DNA from: Micromonospora eburnea
Lineage (GTDB): Bacteria > Actinomycetota > Actinomycetes > Mycobacteriales > Micromonosporaceae
Assembly: GCF_900090225.1 (NCBI RefSeq)
Contig: NZ_FMHY01000002.1
Location: forward strand, 4,650,001 to 4,714,000
Direction: 5' to 3'
Length of the DNA: 64,000 bases
Notes under the pieces: generated by a model
Database searches by the model: none
Seen by the model: only the letters and a program-made list of their open reading frames with translations
Told to the model about the DNA's origin: nothing
In this document: positions 25,694 to 34,700 of the stretch, in pieces
Position numbering within the stretch: the first letter of the stretch is position 1
Layout of the letters: the number at the start of each line of letters is the position of its first letter
Made by a program: the position numbers and the translations under genes

Positions 25694-26949
25694 GTCGCGA
25701 GGTACTTGTCGACCTCGTCGGCGGCGACCAGCGTGCCATGAGGTTCCGCGCGCATCCGCTCGCCGAGCTGTGCCGCACGCCGCCGTACCGGATCCGTCAT
25801 CAGGCGGGACATGCCTGACCGCAACACCTCCTCGGACAGGTCGGTGAACCGCACGTGCACGCCGGCACCGAGCCGTTCCAGCTGACGGCCCCAGAACGGC
25901 TGGTCGGCGAAGGATGAGCAGACCATCGTCGGTATGCCGGCGCGCACGCCGGCGGCGGTGACGGTGGCGCTGCCGTGGTGTACCACCATGGCACAGCGCG
26001 GCAGCACGACGTCGTAATCCACATAGTGCACAACGCGCAGCTCCGGTGTCGCGGGCGGCTCGACCCCGGACAGGCCCCAGCCGGTGACCACCAGGCCACG
26101 CAGACCCAGCGACCGGCAGACCCGTCCGATGCTCGCCAGCGTCGCGGCCGGATCCGACACGTGCGTGCTGCCGAACGTGATCAGAGCCGGCGGCTCGCCC
26201 GCGTCCAGCCACCGCGCCAGCTCCGGATCGAGTGCGGACAGGCCGACGCGGTGCAGGTCGGACGGGGTAAACCGCAGGTCGCCGACGATCGGCCGGTAGG
26301 CATCCCAGGTCAGGCCGGGCACCAGAGTGGGGCTGTAGCCCTGCAACTCCAACGGCCGCCTCAGCTGCGCCGGGCGCGGCGGCATCGGCGCGAGCCCGAG
26401 CCGGCGGCGGAACCGGAACACCTGGTCGCGCCGGTACCGCCAGGCCCGTCGCGCGTAGTGCACGTAGGTCGCCCGGTTCGCGGCGGCGTCCGGCAGGGGA
26501 TCGGGAGTCACCAGCGGATGCGGCACCACGTCGTTCGGCCGGGCCGGCGTGAGGTCGTACGCGACGAGGGGGACGTCGCGCGCCTCCGCCAGCGCCGTGG
26601 CCCACTGCTCGCTGACCACGGCGCACATGATGGCCTCGCAGCCGGCGCTGAGATCGATCGCCTCGTCGCTGAACCGTTCGCCGTACTCCTGGTATGCCTC
26701 GTGCGAGCGCTGGAGGAAGGCGTCGAGATCGGTCATGGTGACCCACTCCCGGCCGCGCTCGGACCGCATAATTCGCTGCTGGTCCCATCCGACCGGTACC
26801 ACGTCGAGCCCCAGCCGCCGGGGCATGTCCACCAGGTTGGGCGACACACCGATGCGTACCTGGTGGCCACGGCGGGCCAGCTCGGCGGCGAGCGCGGTCA
26901 GCGGGTAGACGTCACCGCGGCTGCCGAGCGCCAGAACGGCGATGCGCAT
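25690..26949 (-). CDS. UGT-like glycosyltransferase (GT1 family)
   Basis: A 419-residue GT-B fold enzyme. The N-terminus reads MRIAVLALGSRGDVYPLTAL, as in sterol glucosyltransferases and antibiotic glycosyltransferases. The C-terminal nucleotide-sugar site shows LITFGSTHVSD, VVHYVDYDVVLPR and MVVHHGSATVTAAGVRAG, with SSFADQPFWGRQLERLGAG. It transfers a sugar from an NDP donor to a small-molecule acceptor, presumably the phenol or a chain hydroxyl of the cluster product. The ATG at 26949 follows GAGGAG. No deoxysugar biosynthesis genes are in the intact cluster, so a common sugar such as glucose or rhamnose is likely. It is coupled to tesB downstream. Confidence 0.87.
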   Translation of the reverse strand: MRIAVLALGSRGDVYPLTALAAELARRGHQVRIGVSPNLVDMPRRLGLDVVPVGWDQQRIMRSERGREWVTMTDLDAFLQRSHEAYQEYGERFSDEAIDLSAGCEAIMCAVVSEQWATALAEARDVPLVAYDLTPARPNDVVPHPLVTPDPLPDAAANRATYVHYARRAWRYRRDQVFRFRRRLGLAPMPPRPAQLRRPLELQGYSPTLVPGLTWDAYRPIVGDLRFTPSDLHRVGLSALDPELARWLDAGEPPALITFGSTHVSDPAATLASIGRVCRSLGLRGLVVTGWGLSGVEPPATPELRVVHYVDYDVVLPRCAMVVHHGSATVTAAGVRAGIPTMVCSSFADQPFWGRQLERLGAGVHVRFTDLSEEVLRSGMSRLMTDPVRRRAAQLGERMRAEPHGTLVAADEVDKYLAT

Positions 26950-26992
26950 CCTCGTTACTCCTCTGGTCCTCGGCCCGCCGCCGACGGCGTCA

Positions 26993-27844
26993 TCATGCGG
27001 TGTCTCCACTCAGGTCGGTGGAAAGCGCGATGTGCTTCTGGTCTTCAAGATCTGCCAGGCGTGCCGTCAGCCCGCGCCGGATCAGCCCGTACGCGTCGCT
27101 GCCGAGCGCCAGCCGCAGCGGGGCGGTCGGACGCGTGGCAACGTCGACGATGGCGCAGGCCATCTTCGCCAGGTCGCCGCGGCACGACAGGCGACCGTCC
27201 TCGGCCCGGCGACGAAGGACCGCGGCCGGGGTGTCCGCGTAGGCGGGCAGCGCAGCGGTCACCTCCTTGCCGCGGCCGAAGAAGCCGGTGCGTACGGTGC
27301 CGGGCTCGACGATCGTCACGCCTATTCCGAAGCCCTTCACCTCGGCGGCCAGCGACTCGAAGAAGCCCTCCACGCCCCACTTGGTGGCGCAGTAAACCGC
27401 CGTGCCGGGGGCCGCGCGCTGCCCGGCCATGCTGGAGATCTGGACGATCCGCCCGTGGCCCTGCGCGCGCAGGTACGGCAGCACCGCCTGGGCCAGGTGA
27501 ATAGGCCCGGTCAGGTTCGTCCGGATCTGCCGCTCGATCTGGTCGCGGCTGGCCTCCTCGGCCGCGCCGACCAGCGCGTACCCGGCGTTGCTGATCACCA
27601 CGTCGATGCGGCCGAGCGCCTCGACTGCGTCGGCGACCACCTGCCGGATCCGCTCCGGATCGGTGACGTCCAGCCGTGCCGTCCACAGTCGTCTCCCCGA
27701 GGACGGCCCCAGATCCGACAGCGCGTGCGGAACGCGCGCCGTGGCCGCCACCGTCTCGCCCCGTGCCAGCAGCTCGGTCACCAGCGCCCGGCCGAGACCG
27801 GCCGAGCTTCCGGTGATGAGCCAGGTACGGGTGGGCGCGGTCAT
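26993..27844 (-). CDS. short-chain dehydrogenase/reductase (SDR)
   Basis: A 283-residue classical SDR: cofactor loop WLITGSSAGLGRAL, the NAG motif in VVISNAGYALVG, catalytic Ser in IVQISSMAGQRA and the YxxxK in AVYCATKWGVEG. The end is typical of the oxidoreductases annotated SDR family NAD(P). It could be the trans-acting ketoreductase for the stand-alone ketosynthases or reduce a tailoring ketone. Its ATG overlaps the stop of the KASIII gene (ATGA), so the two are co-translated. Confidence 0.85.
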   Translation of the reverse strand: MTAPTRTWLITGSSAGLGRALVTELLARGETVAATARVPHALSDLGPSSGRRLWTARLDVTDPERIRQVVADAVEALGRIDVVISNAGYALVGAAEEASRDQIERQIRTNLTGPIHLAQAVLPYLRAQGHGRIVQISSMAGQRAAPGTAVYCATKWGVEGFFESLAAEVKGFGIGVTIVEPGTVRTGFFGRGKEVTAALPAYADTPAAVLRRRAEDGRLSCRGDLAKMACAIVDVATRPTAPLRLALGSDAYGLIRRGLTARLADLEDQKHIALSTDLSGDTA

Positions 27845-28875
27845 ACCCGCGCCCACGCCGGGACGTCCAGGATCTCCAGGACCGCACAGGACATCGTCGC
27901 TGGCGCGCCACCGAACAGCAGCAGGTGGTCGCCGGCCGCGAGCTGCCCGGTGACCAGCAGGTGGTTGAGGGACAGCAGCTGGTCGCTCGCGCCGGTGTGC
28001 CCGATGCCGCGGCCGAACTGCCAGGTGGTGCGCTCCATCGCGATACCCAGCGGCTCCAGCAGATCCTGCTGCACCATGTAGGCCGCCGAGTTCCCGCAGA
28101 TGAGCCGGGTCATGTCGACCAGCTTCCGGTCCGCCTCGTCCAGCGTCCGTTCGATCAGGTCCAGCCGTGCCCGGGTCCTCAGCTCGGCGGCGTCGGTCAG
28201 CGACATCACGTTGTCGCGGAAGTATTCGGCACGCTCGCGCATGTCGATTGTCCGGCCCTGCCTCACGAGCGGCGGATACAGCGGCTCGCCGCCGCGGTAC
28301 AGCGACTCCACCTCGGGCACCGCCACGCTGCCCACGGCGCGCAGCCGGGCGAAGCCCTCGTCGCGGTCCAGCAGCAGCGCGCTGCCGGCGTCGCCCAGGA
28401 TGAACCCGGGCGCCGAGTTCCACCGGTCGATCAGCGGTGAGCCGAGATTCTCCGCGGTGGTCACCAGCACCGTCCGGGCTGCCGCCGCGACGGCCAGGTG
28501 CCCGGCGGCGATCTCCAGCGCCGCGAACACGCCGTTGCAGCCCAGCCGGATCTCGAACGCGGGGGCCGGCGTACCGACGATCTCCCGCTGGATGTACGGG
28601 CCGGGCAGCCACATCTCGGGGCCCTGGAAGTGGATGGACGCGTGCAGCACCAGATCGATCCTGGCCGGATCGAGGGCGGCACGGGACAGCGCCTGGCGGG
28701 CCGCACGCACGGCCATCTCCGGGGGCGAGACGTCTCCGGCGATACAGACACCGGTCAGCCTGTTCTCCAGGTACGCGGCCGGACTGTACTCGCCGCGCCG
28801 GGCGGCCTGCCCGGCATCCGTAACGGGGGGTTGAAAGACACCCAGCCCGCAGAGGTAAACGTTGGTGACTTTCAC
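27841..28875 (-). CDS. KASIII-like protein, probably an acyltransferase rather than a FabH
   Basis: A 344-residue thiolase-fold protein of the FabH/KASIII class. The nucleophilic Cys is in FEIRLGCNGVFAALEIA (about residue 110). The usual FabH His of HQAN is replaced by LICGNSAAYMV, and the Asn of NxGNTS by GRGIGHTGASDQLL, giving a Cys...His...Asp set. This resembles CerJ/ChlB3/AviN-type KASIII acyltransferases, which move an acyl group from an ACP to a sugar or other acceptor, rather than decarboxylative FabH. In context it may take the acyl group from the ACP encoded divergently at 29357. It heads an operon with SDR, glycosyltransferase and tesB. Confidence 0.78.
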   Translation of the reverse strand: MKVTNVYLCGLGVFQPPVTDAGQAARRGEYSPAAYLENRLTGVCIAGDVSPPEMAVRAARQALSRAALDPARIDLVLHASIHFQGPEMWLPGPYIQREIVGTPAPAFEIRLGCNGVFAALEIAAGHLAVAAAARTVLVTTAENLGSPLIDRWNSAPGFILGDAGSALLLDRDEGFARLRAVGSVAVPEVESLYRGGEPLYPPLVRQGRTIDMRERAEYFRDNVMSLTDAAELRTRARLDLIERTLDEADRKLVDMTRLICGNSAAYMVQQDLLEPLGIAMERTTWQFGRGIGHTGASDQLLSLNHLLVTGQLAAGDHLLLFGGAPATMSCAVLEILDVPAWARV

Positions 28876-29356
28876 ACGCGTCTCCCCAAATCGGCCGGCC
28901 GTAGCGCCACGTCTGCCTTTTCGAAAGACTTTAGGGCTCTCCCGCAGAAACGCGGCACAGGTGGCCTCGACGCCGCATTGAGAAACGCTTGAGTCTTACC
29001 ATCGCATTGGCCGCAGGATGCGTTGGGGCCGCATTGTCCCGCGTTGACCGACCCGGTCACCCGCTGATAACTTCGGACGACGCATTTTGGAAATGTGTTC
29101 TCGGCAGGCGCGATAATCCTGGGGGCAGTCGGTGGCAAATTTCGACTTTACCGACTGACTTCACCTTGTCCAGTGAATCGCGGTCGGTCCGGGCCGGGTC
29201 GACATACGCCGATAGCCGGGCCGCGCACACCCTACGCCGCCTCCGCTGCGGGGCGCCAGGTCGGAGGCTGGCTCCGCACCAGGAACGCCGGGAAGGTCCA
29301 GCCAGGACACCGGCTTGCCGCCCGGTATCACCGTCCGAAAGGAAGGTAGCTGAACC
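28876..29356. promoter_or_regulatory. divergent promoter region between the KASIII and ACP-E1 operons
   Basis: A 481-base gap, AT-richer between about 28980 and 29170, from which two operons are read outward. It must carry both promoters and is a likely target of the SARP regulator. No clear heptamer repeats, hairpins or small genes could be picked out by eye. Confidence 0.45.
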
Positions 29357-29635
29357 ATGTCAGTCGACGATGTCATGGCGTTCACCATCCAGGCGCTGCA
29401 GGAGATGAACTTCTACACCGACGATACCGGTCCGGACAGCATGCTCGGGCCATCCGGCGTGGACCTCGACTCGCTCGCCGTGTCCGAGCTCGCGCTGCGC
29501 ATCGAGGAGCAGTACGGCGTGACGTTCGACGACGACGACATCGAAACCCTGGCCATCATGACGCTCGGCGAGTTCGCCGCGGAGGTGGCCAAGCGGGCGG
29601 AGTTGGTACCGCAAGTCGACGAGGCGCGCAGCTGA
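29357..29635 (+). CDS. acyl carrier protein of the E1 operon
   Basis: A 92-residue ACP with the phosphopantetheine Ser in SGVDLDSLAVSELALRIE (about residue 39) and an acidic helix II/III (TFDDDDIETLAIMTLGEF). It has AAGGAAGG upstream of the ATG. It is the first gene of an operon with E1-alpha and E1-beta subunits, where a lipoyl-bearing E2 would be expected. The ACP may therefore take the acyl group made by the thiamine enzyme, directly or through the KASIII protein. Confidence 0.85.
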   Translation: MSVDDVMAFTIQALQEMNFYTDDTGPDSMLGPSGVDLDSLAVSELALRIEEQYGVTFDDDDIETLAIMTLGEFAAEVAKRAELVPQVDEARS

Positions 29636-29764
29636 CGGCGGTGGGGCACCGAGCTCGACGACGACCCGCTGAGCGTACGACCCGACGGCGGTGACCAGCA
29701 TGGCTCCGGTCACCGCCAACGGTCGCGCCCGTCCCGACGAGTGGCGGAATGAGGAGACAGCGTC

Positions 29765-30751
29765 ATGGAAGGCGACCCGACCGAGGACGGGCACGCGCGG
29801 CTGTATCGGACCGTCCGGCTGATCCGCCGCTTCGAGGAGCGCGCCATCGACCTCGTGCGATCCGGCGACATCCCCGGCATCCACCCCTGCATCGGCCAAG
29901 AGGCGGCCGCCGCCGGCGTATGCGCAGCCCTGCGGCCGGACGATGTCGTGCTGTCCAACCATCGCGGGCATGGACACCTGCTGGCCAAGGGGTGCGACCC
30001 GGGCCGGCTGATGGCCGAACTTCTCGGTCGAGTCACCGGCGTCGGGCACGGAGGCGGGGGGTCGCTGCACCCGGCCGACCTCGACAACCACGTGTACGGC
30101 GCCACCGCCACCGTCGGCCACGGTGCCGCGATCGCCTCCGGAGTCGGCTGGGCGCTGGCGAAGCAGGGGGGAGGCCGGCTCGCGGTCGCGTTCTTCGGCG
30201 ACGGCGCGGTCAACCAGGGTGCGCTGCTGGAGGCGTTCAACCTCGCGTCGCTGTGGCGGGTGCCCGTACTGCTGGTGTGCGAGAACAACTCGTACGCGAC
30301 CACGCTGGCCGCGGGCAGGGGCAACGCCGGATCTGTCGTCGGGCGGGCGGAGGGATTCGGCATCCCCGCGTCCACAGTTGACGGGCAGGACCCGGTCCTG
30401 GTGCGGAAAGCGGCACGGCAGGCCGTACACAGGGCCCGGACCGGGGGCGGGCCGAGCGTCCTGGAGCTGCTGACGTACCGGTACGAGGGCCACCACACCT
30501 TCGAGCTGAGGACCCGTCTGCGCTACCGGGACAAGGCGGAGGTGGAGCGGTGGCGAGAGCGCGACCCGCTGCGCATCCAGGGAGAACGGGTCCGGGCCGA
30601 GAAACGGAAGCTGATCGACGCGGAGGTCGAGGCGACCCTCGAAAAGGCGGTCCGGTCGGCGCTGAACAGTCCGGCGCCAGACCCCACCGACCCGCTGCGC
30701 TACCTGTACGCCGACGGCTTGCGTACCCGTGGAGGAGTCTCCCATGCCTAG
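29765..30751 (+). CDS. 2-oxoacid dehydrogenase E1 component, alpha subunit (ThDP-dependent)
   Basis: A 328-residue AcoA/PdhA/BkdA1-like subunit. The thiamine-diphosphate motif starts at FFGDGAVNQGALLEAFN and ends about 30 residues later in LLVCENNSYATT. Upstream are GIHPCIGQEAAAAGVC, SNHRGHGHLLAKG and GHGGGGSLHPADL, normal for E1-alpha. With the beta subunit it decarboxylates a 2-oxoacid and passes the acyl unit on. No E2 or E3 gene accompanies it. Candidate substrates are pyruvate, branched-chain oxoacids or 4-hydroxybenzoylformate made by HmaS and Hmo. Its 3' end overlaps the beta-subunit start by eight bases. Confidence 0.88.
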   Translation: MEGDPTEDGHARLYRTVRLIRRFEERAIDLVRSGDIPGIHPCIGQEAAAAGVCAALRPDDVVLSNHRGHGHLLAKGCDPGRLMAELLGRVTGVGHGGGGSLHPADLDNHVYGATATVGHGAAIASGVGWALAKQGGGRLAVAFFGDGAVNQGALLEAFNLASLWRVPVLLVCENNSYATTLAAGRGNAGSVVGRAEGFGIPASTVDGQDPVLVRKAARQAVHRARTGGGPSVLELLTYRYEGHHTFELRTRLRYRDKAEVERWRERDPLRIQGERVRAEKRKLIDAEVEATLEKAVRSALNSPAPDPTDPLRYLYADGLRTRGGVSHA

Positions 30752-31709
30752 GCTGCACTACCTCAAGGCAATGAATCTCGCGCTCCGCGACGAGATGGCC
30801 CGCGACCCCGCGGTCTTCCTGATGGGCGAGGACGTCCACCTGGCACTGACCAACGTGGCCACCGGGCTGCTGTCCCGGTTCGGGCCGGACCGCGTGCTCG
30901 AGACGCCCCTGTCCGAGCAGGGGTTCACCAACTTCGCCACCGGCGCGGCCCTGGCCGGTCGCCGGCCGGTGGTGGAGTACCAGATCCCCTTTCTGCTGAT
31001 GCTGGTGCTGGAGCAGATCGTCAACCAGGCCAGCCGCTTCTCGCTGATGAGCGGAGGCCGGTTCCGGGTGCCGGTGACCTATCTGCTGCCGGCTGCAGGC
31101 TGGAAGGCCGGCTGGGGCGCCCAGCACTCGGACCAGCCGTATCCGCTTTTTGTCCACATGGGAGTGAAGGTCGTCGTGCCGGCCACGCCGACGGACGCGT
31201 ACGGGCTGCTCACCAGCGCGATCCGCGACGATGACCCGGTGGTGGTGTTCGCCCCGATCGCGGCGCACGGCGTCCAGGAGACCGTGGCGTTCGAGGACCT
31301 GGTGCCGGTGCCGCTCGGCGTCGGCCGGGTGCACCGCGCCGGCGACGACGTGACCGTGGTGGCCGTGGGGCACCTCGTCCACGACGCGCTCGCGGTCGCC
31401 GAGGACCTGGCCGATGAGGTGTCCGTGGAGGTGTTCGATCCCCGCACGCTGCACCCGTTCGACTGGTCCGGCCTGGCCGCCTCGGTGGAACGCACCGGGC
31501 GGCTGGTGGTGCTCGACGACGCCAACCGGGCCTGCGGAATGGCGGCGGAGATCGTCGCCACCGCGGCCGAGGAGATGCGGCTTGTCGCACCGCCGAGGCG
31601 GATCACCCGCCCTGACGGCGCGGTGCTCGGCGGCGTGGCCGCGCTGGACCTGGCCATGCAACCCAACCGCGAGCAGCTGGCGGCCGCCATCAGGCGGGTC
31701 ATGAAGTGA
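30744..31709 (+). CDS. 2-oxoacid dehydrogenase E1 component, beta subunit
   Basis: A 321-residue transketolase-type subunit of the pyruvate/acetoin/branched-chain dehydrogenase E1. It shows MNLALRDEMARDPAVFLMGE with the ThDP-activating Glu region, ETPLSEQGFTNFATGAALAG, WGAQHSDQPYPLFVHMG, VVVPATPTDAYGLL and a C-terminal domain with VEVFDPRTLHPFDW. The ATG at 30744 follows GGAGGAG and overlaps the alpha gene. It forms the active alpha2-beta2 enzyme with it. A strong hairpin follows its stop. Confidence 0.88.
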   Translation: MPRLHYLKAMNLALRDEMARDPAVFLMGEDVHLALTNVATGLLSRFGPDRVLETPLSEQGFTNFATGAALAGRRPVVEYQIPFLLMLVLEQIVNQASRFSLMSGGRFRVPVTYLLPAAGWKAGWGAQHSDQPYPLFVHMGVKVVVPATPTDAYGLLTSAIRDDDPVVVFAPIAAHGVQETVAFEDLVPVPLGVGRVHRAGDDVTVVAVGHLVHDALAVAEDLADEVSVEVFDPRTLHPFDWSGLAASVERTGRLVVLDDANRACGMAAEIVATAAEEMRLVAPPRRITRPDGAVLGGVAALDLAMQPNREQLAAAIRRVMK

Positions 31710-31740
31710 GTGCGGGGCGCCGTCCGCGCGCCCCGCACTC
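31708..31740. terminator. bidirectional terminator between E1-beta and the reducing PKS
   Basis: A perfect 13-pair GC-rich stem (GAGTGCGGGGCGC at 31708-31720 and its complement at 31728-31740) with a seven-base loop, filling the 39 bases between two convergent stop codons. It should end transcription from both sides. Confidence 0.8.
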
Positions 31741-31748
31741 GCCTCATG

Positions 31749-34700
31749 TCAACGGCGGCCGGGGGCGCCCAGCTGGCTGAACACCTCGCCGGCCAGCTCG
31801 GCGACGCTGTGGCCGCCGAGCATCTTCGCGATCGGCAGCATCATGCCCAGGTCGCGCTGGACCCGGGTACGGACCTCCACGGCCATCAGCGAGTCCAGGC
31901 CCTGCCGCTTGAGCGGGCGCCGCGGGTGTACCTGCGCCGACGGCATGCCCAGCACATCGGCGAGGACCTGAGCGAGGTAACGCTCCACAGCGGCCCGATC
32001 GGTCAGCGTGCCCACCACCCCGTTACCCGCGACCGCCGCGGTGTCGGCGTCTGCGTTGCCGGTATCCGCGAGGTCGGCCGGCGGCGGGCTCGTGGGCGTC
32101 GGTGCCGGCGATACCCGCGGCACGGCGCGCGCCGGGAACGTCGGGGCAGGGATGGCTGCCTCGGCGGTGGGGCCGGCGAGCAGGTCGCGCAGCAGTGGCG
32201 ATGCGGCCGCGTCCGGATGCGCGGTGGCCCACCGCTGCCAGTCCGCGGGCAGCACCACGCCGTGGGTGGCGCCCCTGGCCAGCAGCAGGCGCAGCGCCTC
32301 GATGCCTTCCCGCGGGCTGAACGTGTCCATCCCGGTCGGGTTGATCGCGCGGCCCTGCTGTTGCCCGGCCCGGGCGGGCATGCCGACCGACCAGAAGCCC
32401 CAGTTCACGCTGAGCGCGGTCAACCCGGCGAGCCTGCGCTGGTCGGCCAGCGAGTCCAGGGCGGCGTTCGCGGCCGCGTACGCGCCGAGCATCGGGGAGC
32501 TGAGCACCGCCGAGCCGGAGGAGAACAGCACGAAGAAGTCCAGCGCCCGCTCGGCGAACAGCCGGTGCAGCACGGCCGCGCCGGTGACCTTCGGCCGCAG
32601 CACCGCAGACAGCACCCGGTCGTCCAGGTCGGACAGGGCGCAGTACTCGATGACGCCGGCCGCGTGCACCACGCCCCGGATTGCCACGCCGTCCTGCTCG
32701 TGGTGCCGCACGACCGCCCGCATCGCCTCCTCGTCCGCCACGTCGACCGCCTCGTACGCCACCCGCACCCCGTGCCGCCGCAACTCCTCCAGCCAGCCGG
32801 CGCCTCCGGTCCGCTCAAGCGGGGTACGCCCGGTCAGCACGATGTGCCGGGCGCCCTCGCGGACCAGCCAGTCCGTGACCACCACGCCGAGGTCGCCCAG
32901 CCCGCCGGTGACCAGGTAGCCGGCGGCCGGATCGATCCGGACCGGCCGATGCATTGCCGGGGTCTCGTCCCGCTTGGGGGCGGTCAGCTCCTCGGTGGAA
33001 ACGAGTACCTTGCCGATGTGCCTGGCCTGGGCCATGTGCCGGAACGCGCCGACCAGCTCAGCGGCGGGGAAAACCCGGTGCGGCAACGGTTCGAGCACGC
33101 CGGCCTGTACCAGGGCCAGCGTCTCGTCCATGATCGCGCCAAGCCGGCGCGGGTCGCTGAGCCCGAGGTCCACCACGTCGACCACGAAGAACGAGGCGCC
33201 GCGCGCCAGCAGCCGCATGTCCAGCCGGGTACCCTCGACCAGGTCGCGCCGGCTCAGCTCGACATACCGCCCGCGGTCGGCCAGCAGCTCCACGCTCTTG
33301 AGCAGGCCCTCCCCCGCCAGCGTGTTGAGCACCACGTCGACGCCCTCGCCCCGAGTGGCTTCCCGGATCTCGTCGGCGAACCCGGTGCTCCGCGAGTCGG
33401 AAACGTGCGCGACACCCATCATGCGCAGCATCGCGCGCTTCTCCGGGCTGCCCGCGGTGGCGTACACCTCGGCGCCACGCCAGCGGGCCACCTGCACCGC
33501 AGCCATGCCCACCCCGCCGGTGGCGTGATGGATCAACACCCGCTCGCCGGGCCGCAGCTGAGCCAGGTGAACCAGCGACTGGTACGCGGTGACCAGGCCG
33601 ACCGGCACGCTGGCCGCCTCCTGTGCGGTGAGCCTTGCCGGACGCCGGCGCACCAGGTGCGCGTTGACGCACATGTAGGTGGCCGCGGGCGTCTCCAGCG
33701 AGATCGCCACCACCTCGTCGCCGGGCCGTAGCCCGGCCACACCCGGGCCGACCCGGGCGACCGTCCCGGCGCACTCACCGATGACGATCGCGGGCCGGTC
33801 GGACATGCTCGGATACATGTCCATGGAGACCAGCACGTCGCGGTAGTTCAGCGCGAGGTAGTCAGCGCGCACCTCCACCTCGCCCGGCCCCGGCGCCCGC
33901 CGCGGCACCGGCACCAGGCGCATCCCGTCCAGCATGCCGGGCACGGTGGCCCGCACCTGGTGGGCGACCTCGGCACCGTCCGGCCGGCCGGCACCGACGG
34001 AGCTGGGCAGCAGCCGCGCGGCGTACCGCTGGCCGCCACGCAGGGCCAGCTGGTCCTCCGGACCGGCGCCGGTCAGCTCCCGGCCCAACGCGGCGGCGAG
34101 CTCGGCCGGTGGCCCGGCCGGGTCCAGGTCGACCAGAGCGCAGCTCAGCTCCCGGTGCTCGTGTGCGATCACCCGGCCCAGCCCCCAGATGGCGCCCTGC
34201 CACATCGACACGCTCCGGTCCGTGTCCAGCACCCGGTACGCTCCCCGGGTCACCAGTGCCAGCCGGGGCGGCTCGGGCAGCCCGGCGTCGGCGAGCGCCC
34301 GCAGCAGGCGCAGGACGCTGGCGCAGCCAAGGCGCTCAGCGTCCTCGGCCAGCCGCTGTACCGGGGCCGAGGCGTCGGGCTGGTCCGCGTCCAGCGCCCA
34401 GAGGTGCACGACCTCGGTCGGCGCCAGGCCGTCGAAGTGGGCCCGGACGTCGGCGAGCAGCCGCCGGTACTCCGCCGGCGCGGTCGGGTCGATCTCGTAC
34501 CGGCCGGACGCCAGCCGCTGGTACCCGGCGCCCGCGTAGACCCGTACCTCGGCGTCCAGCGCGGCGCCGACGCCGGACCGGTCGGCGAAGACCAGGCGGC
34601 GGCCGCCCGGCCTCGCCGCGTCGGGCAGCGCCGGCAGCGGCTGCCAGCGCAGCTCGTGGAACCAGTCGTCGGGGTTGCGCACCGAGTCCGGCGGCTGCAG

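Noticed and set aside
29765..31709. Ordinary pyruvate or branched-chain dehydrogenase operon
   Set aside because: No E2, E3 or lipoyl domain follows; instead an ACP precedes it and the operon ends at a strong terminator.
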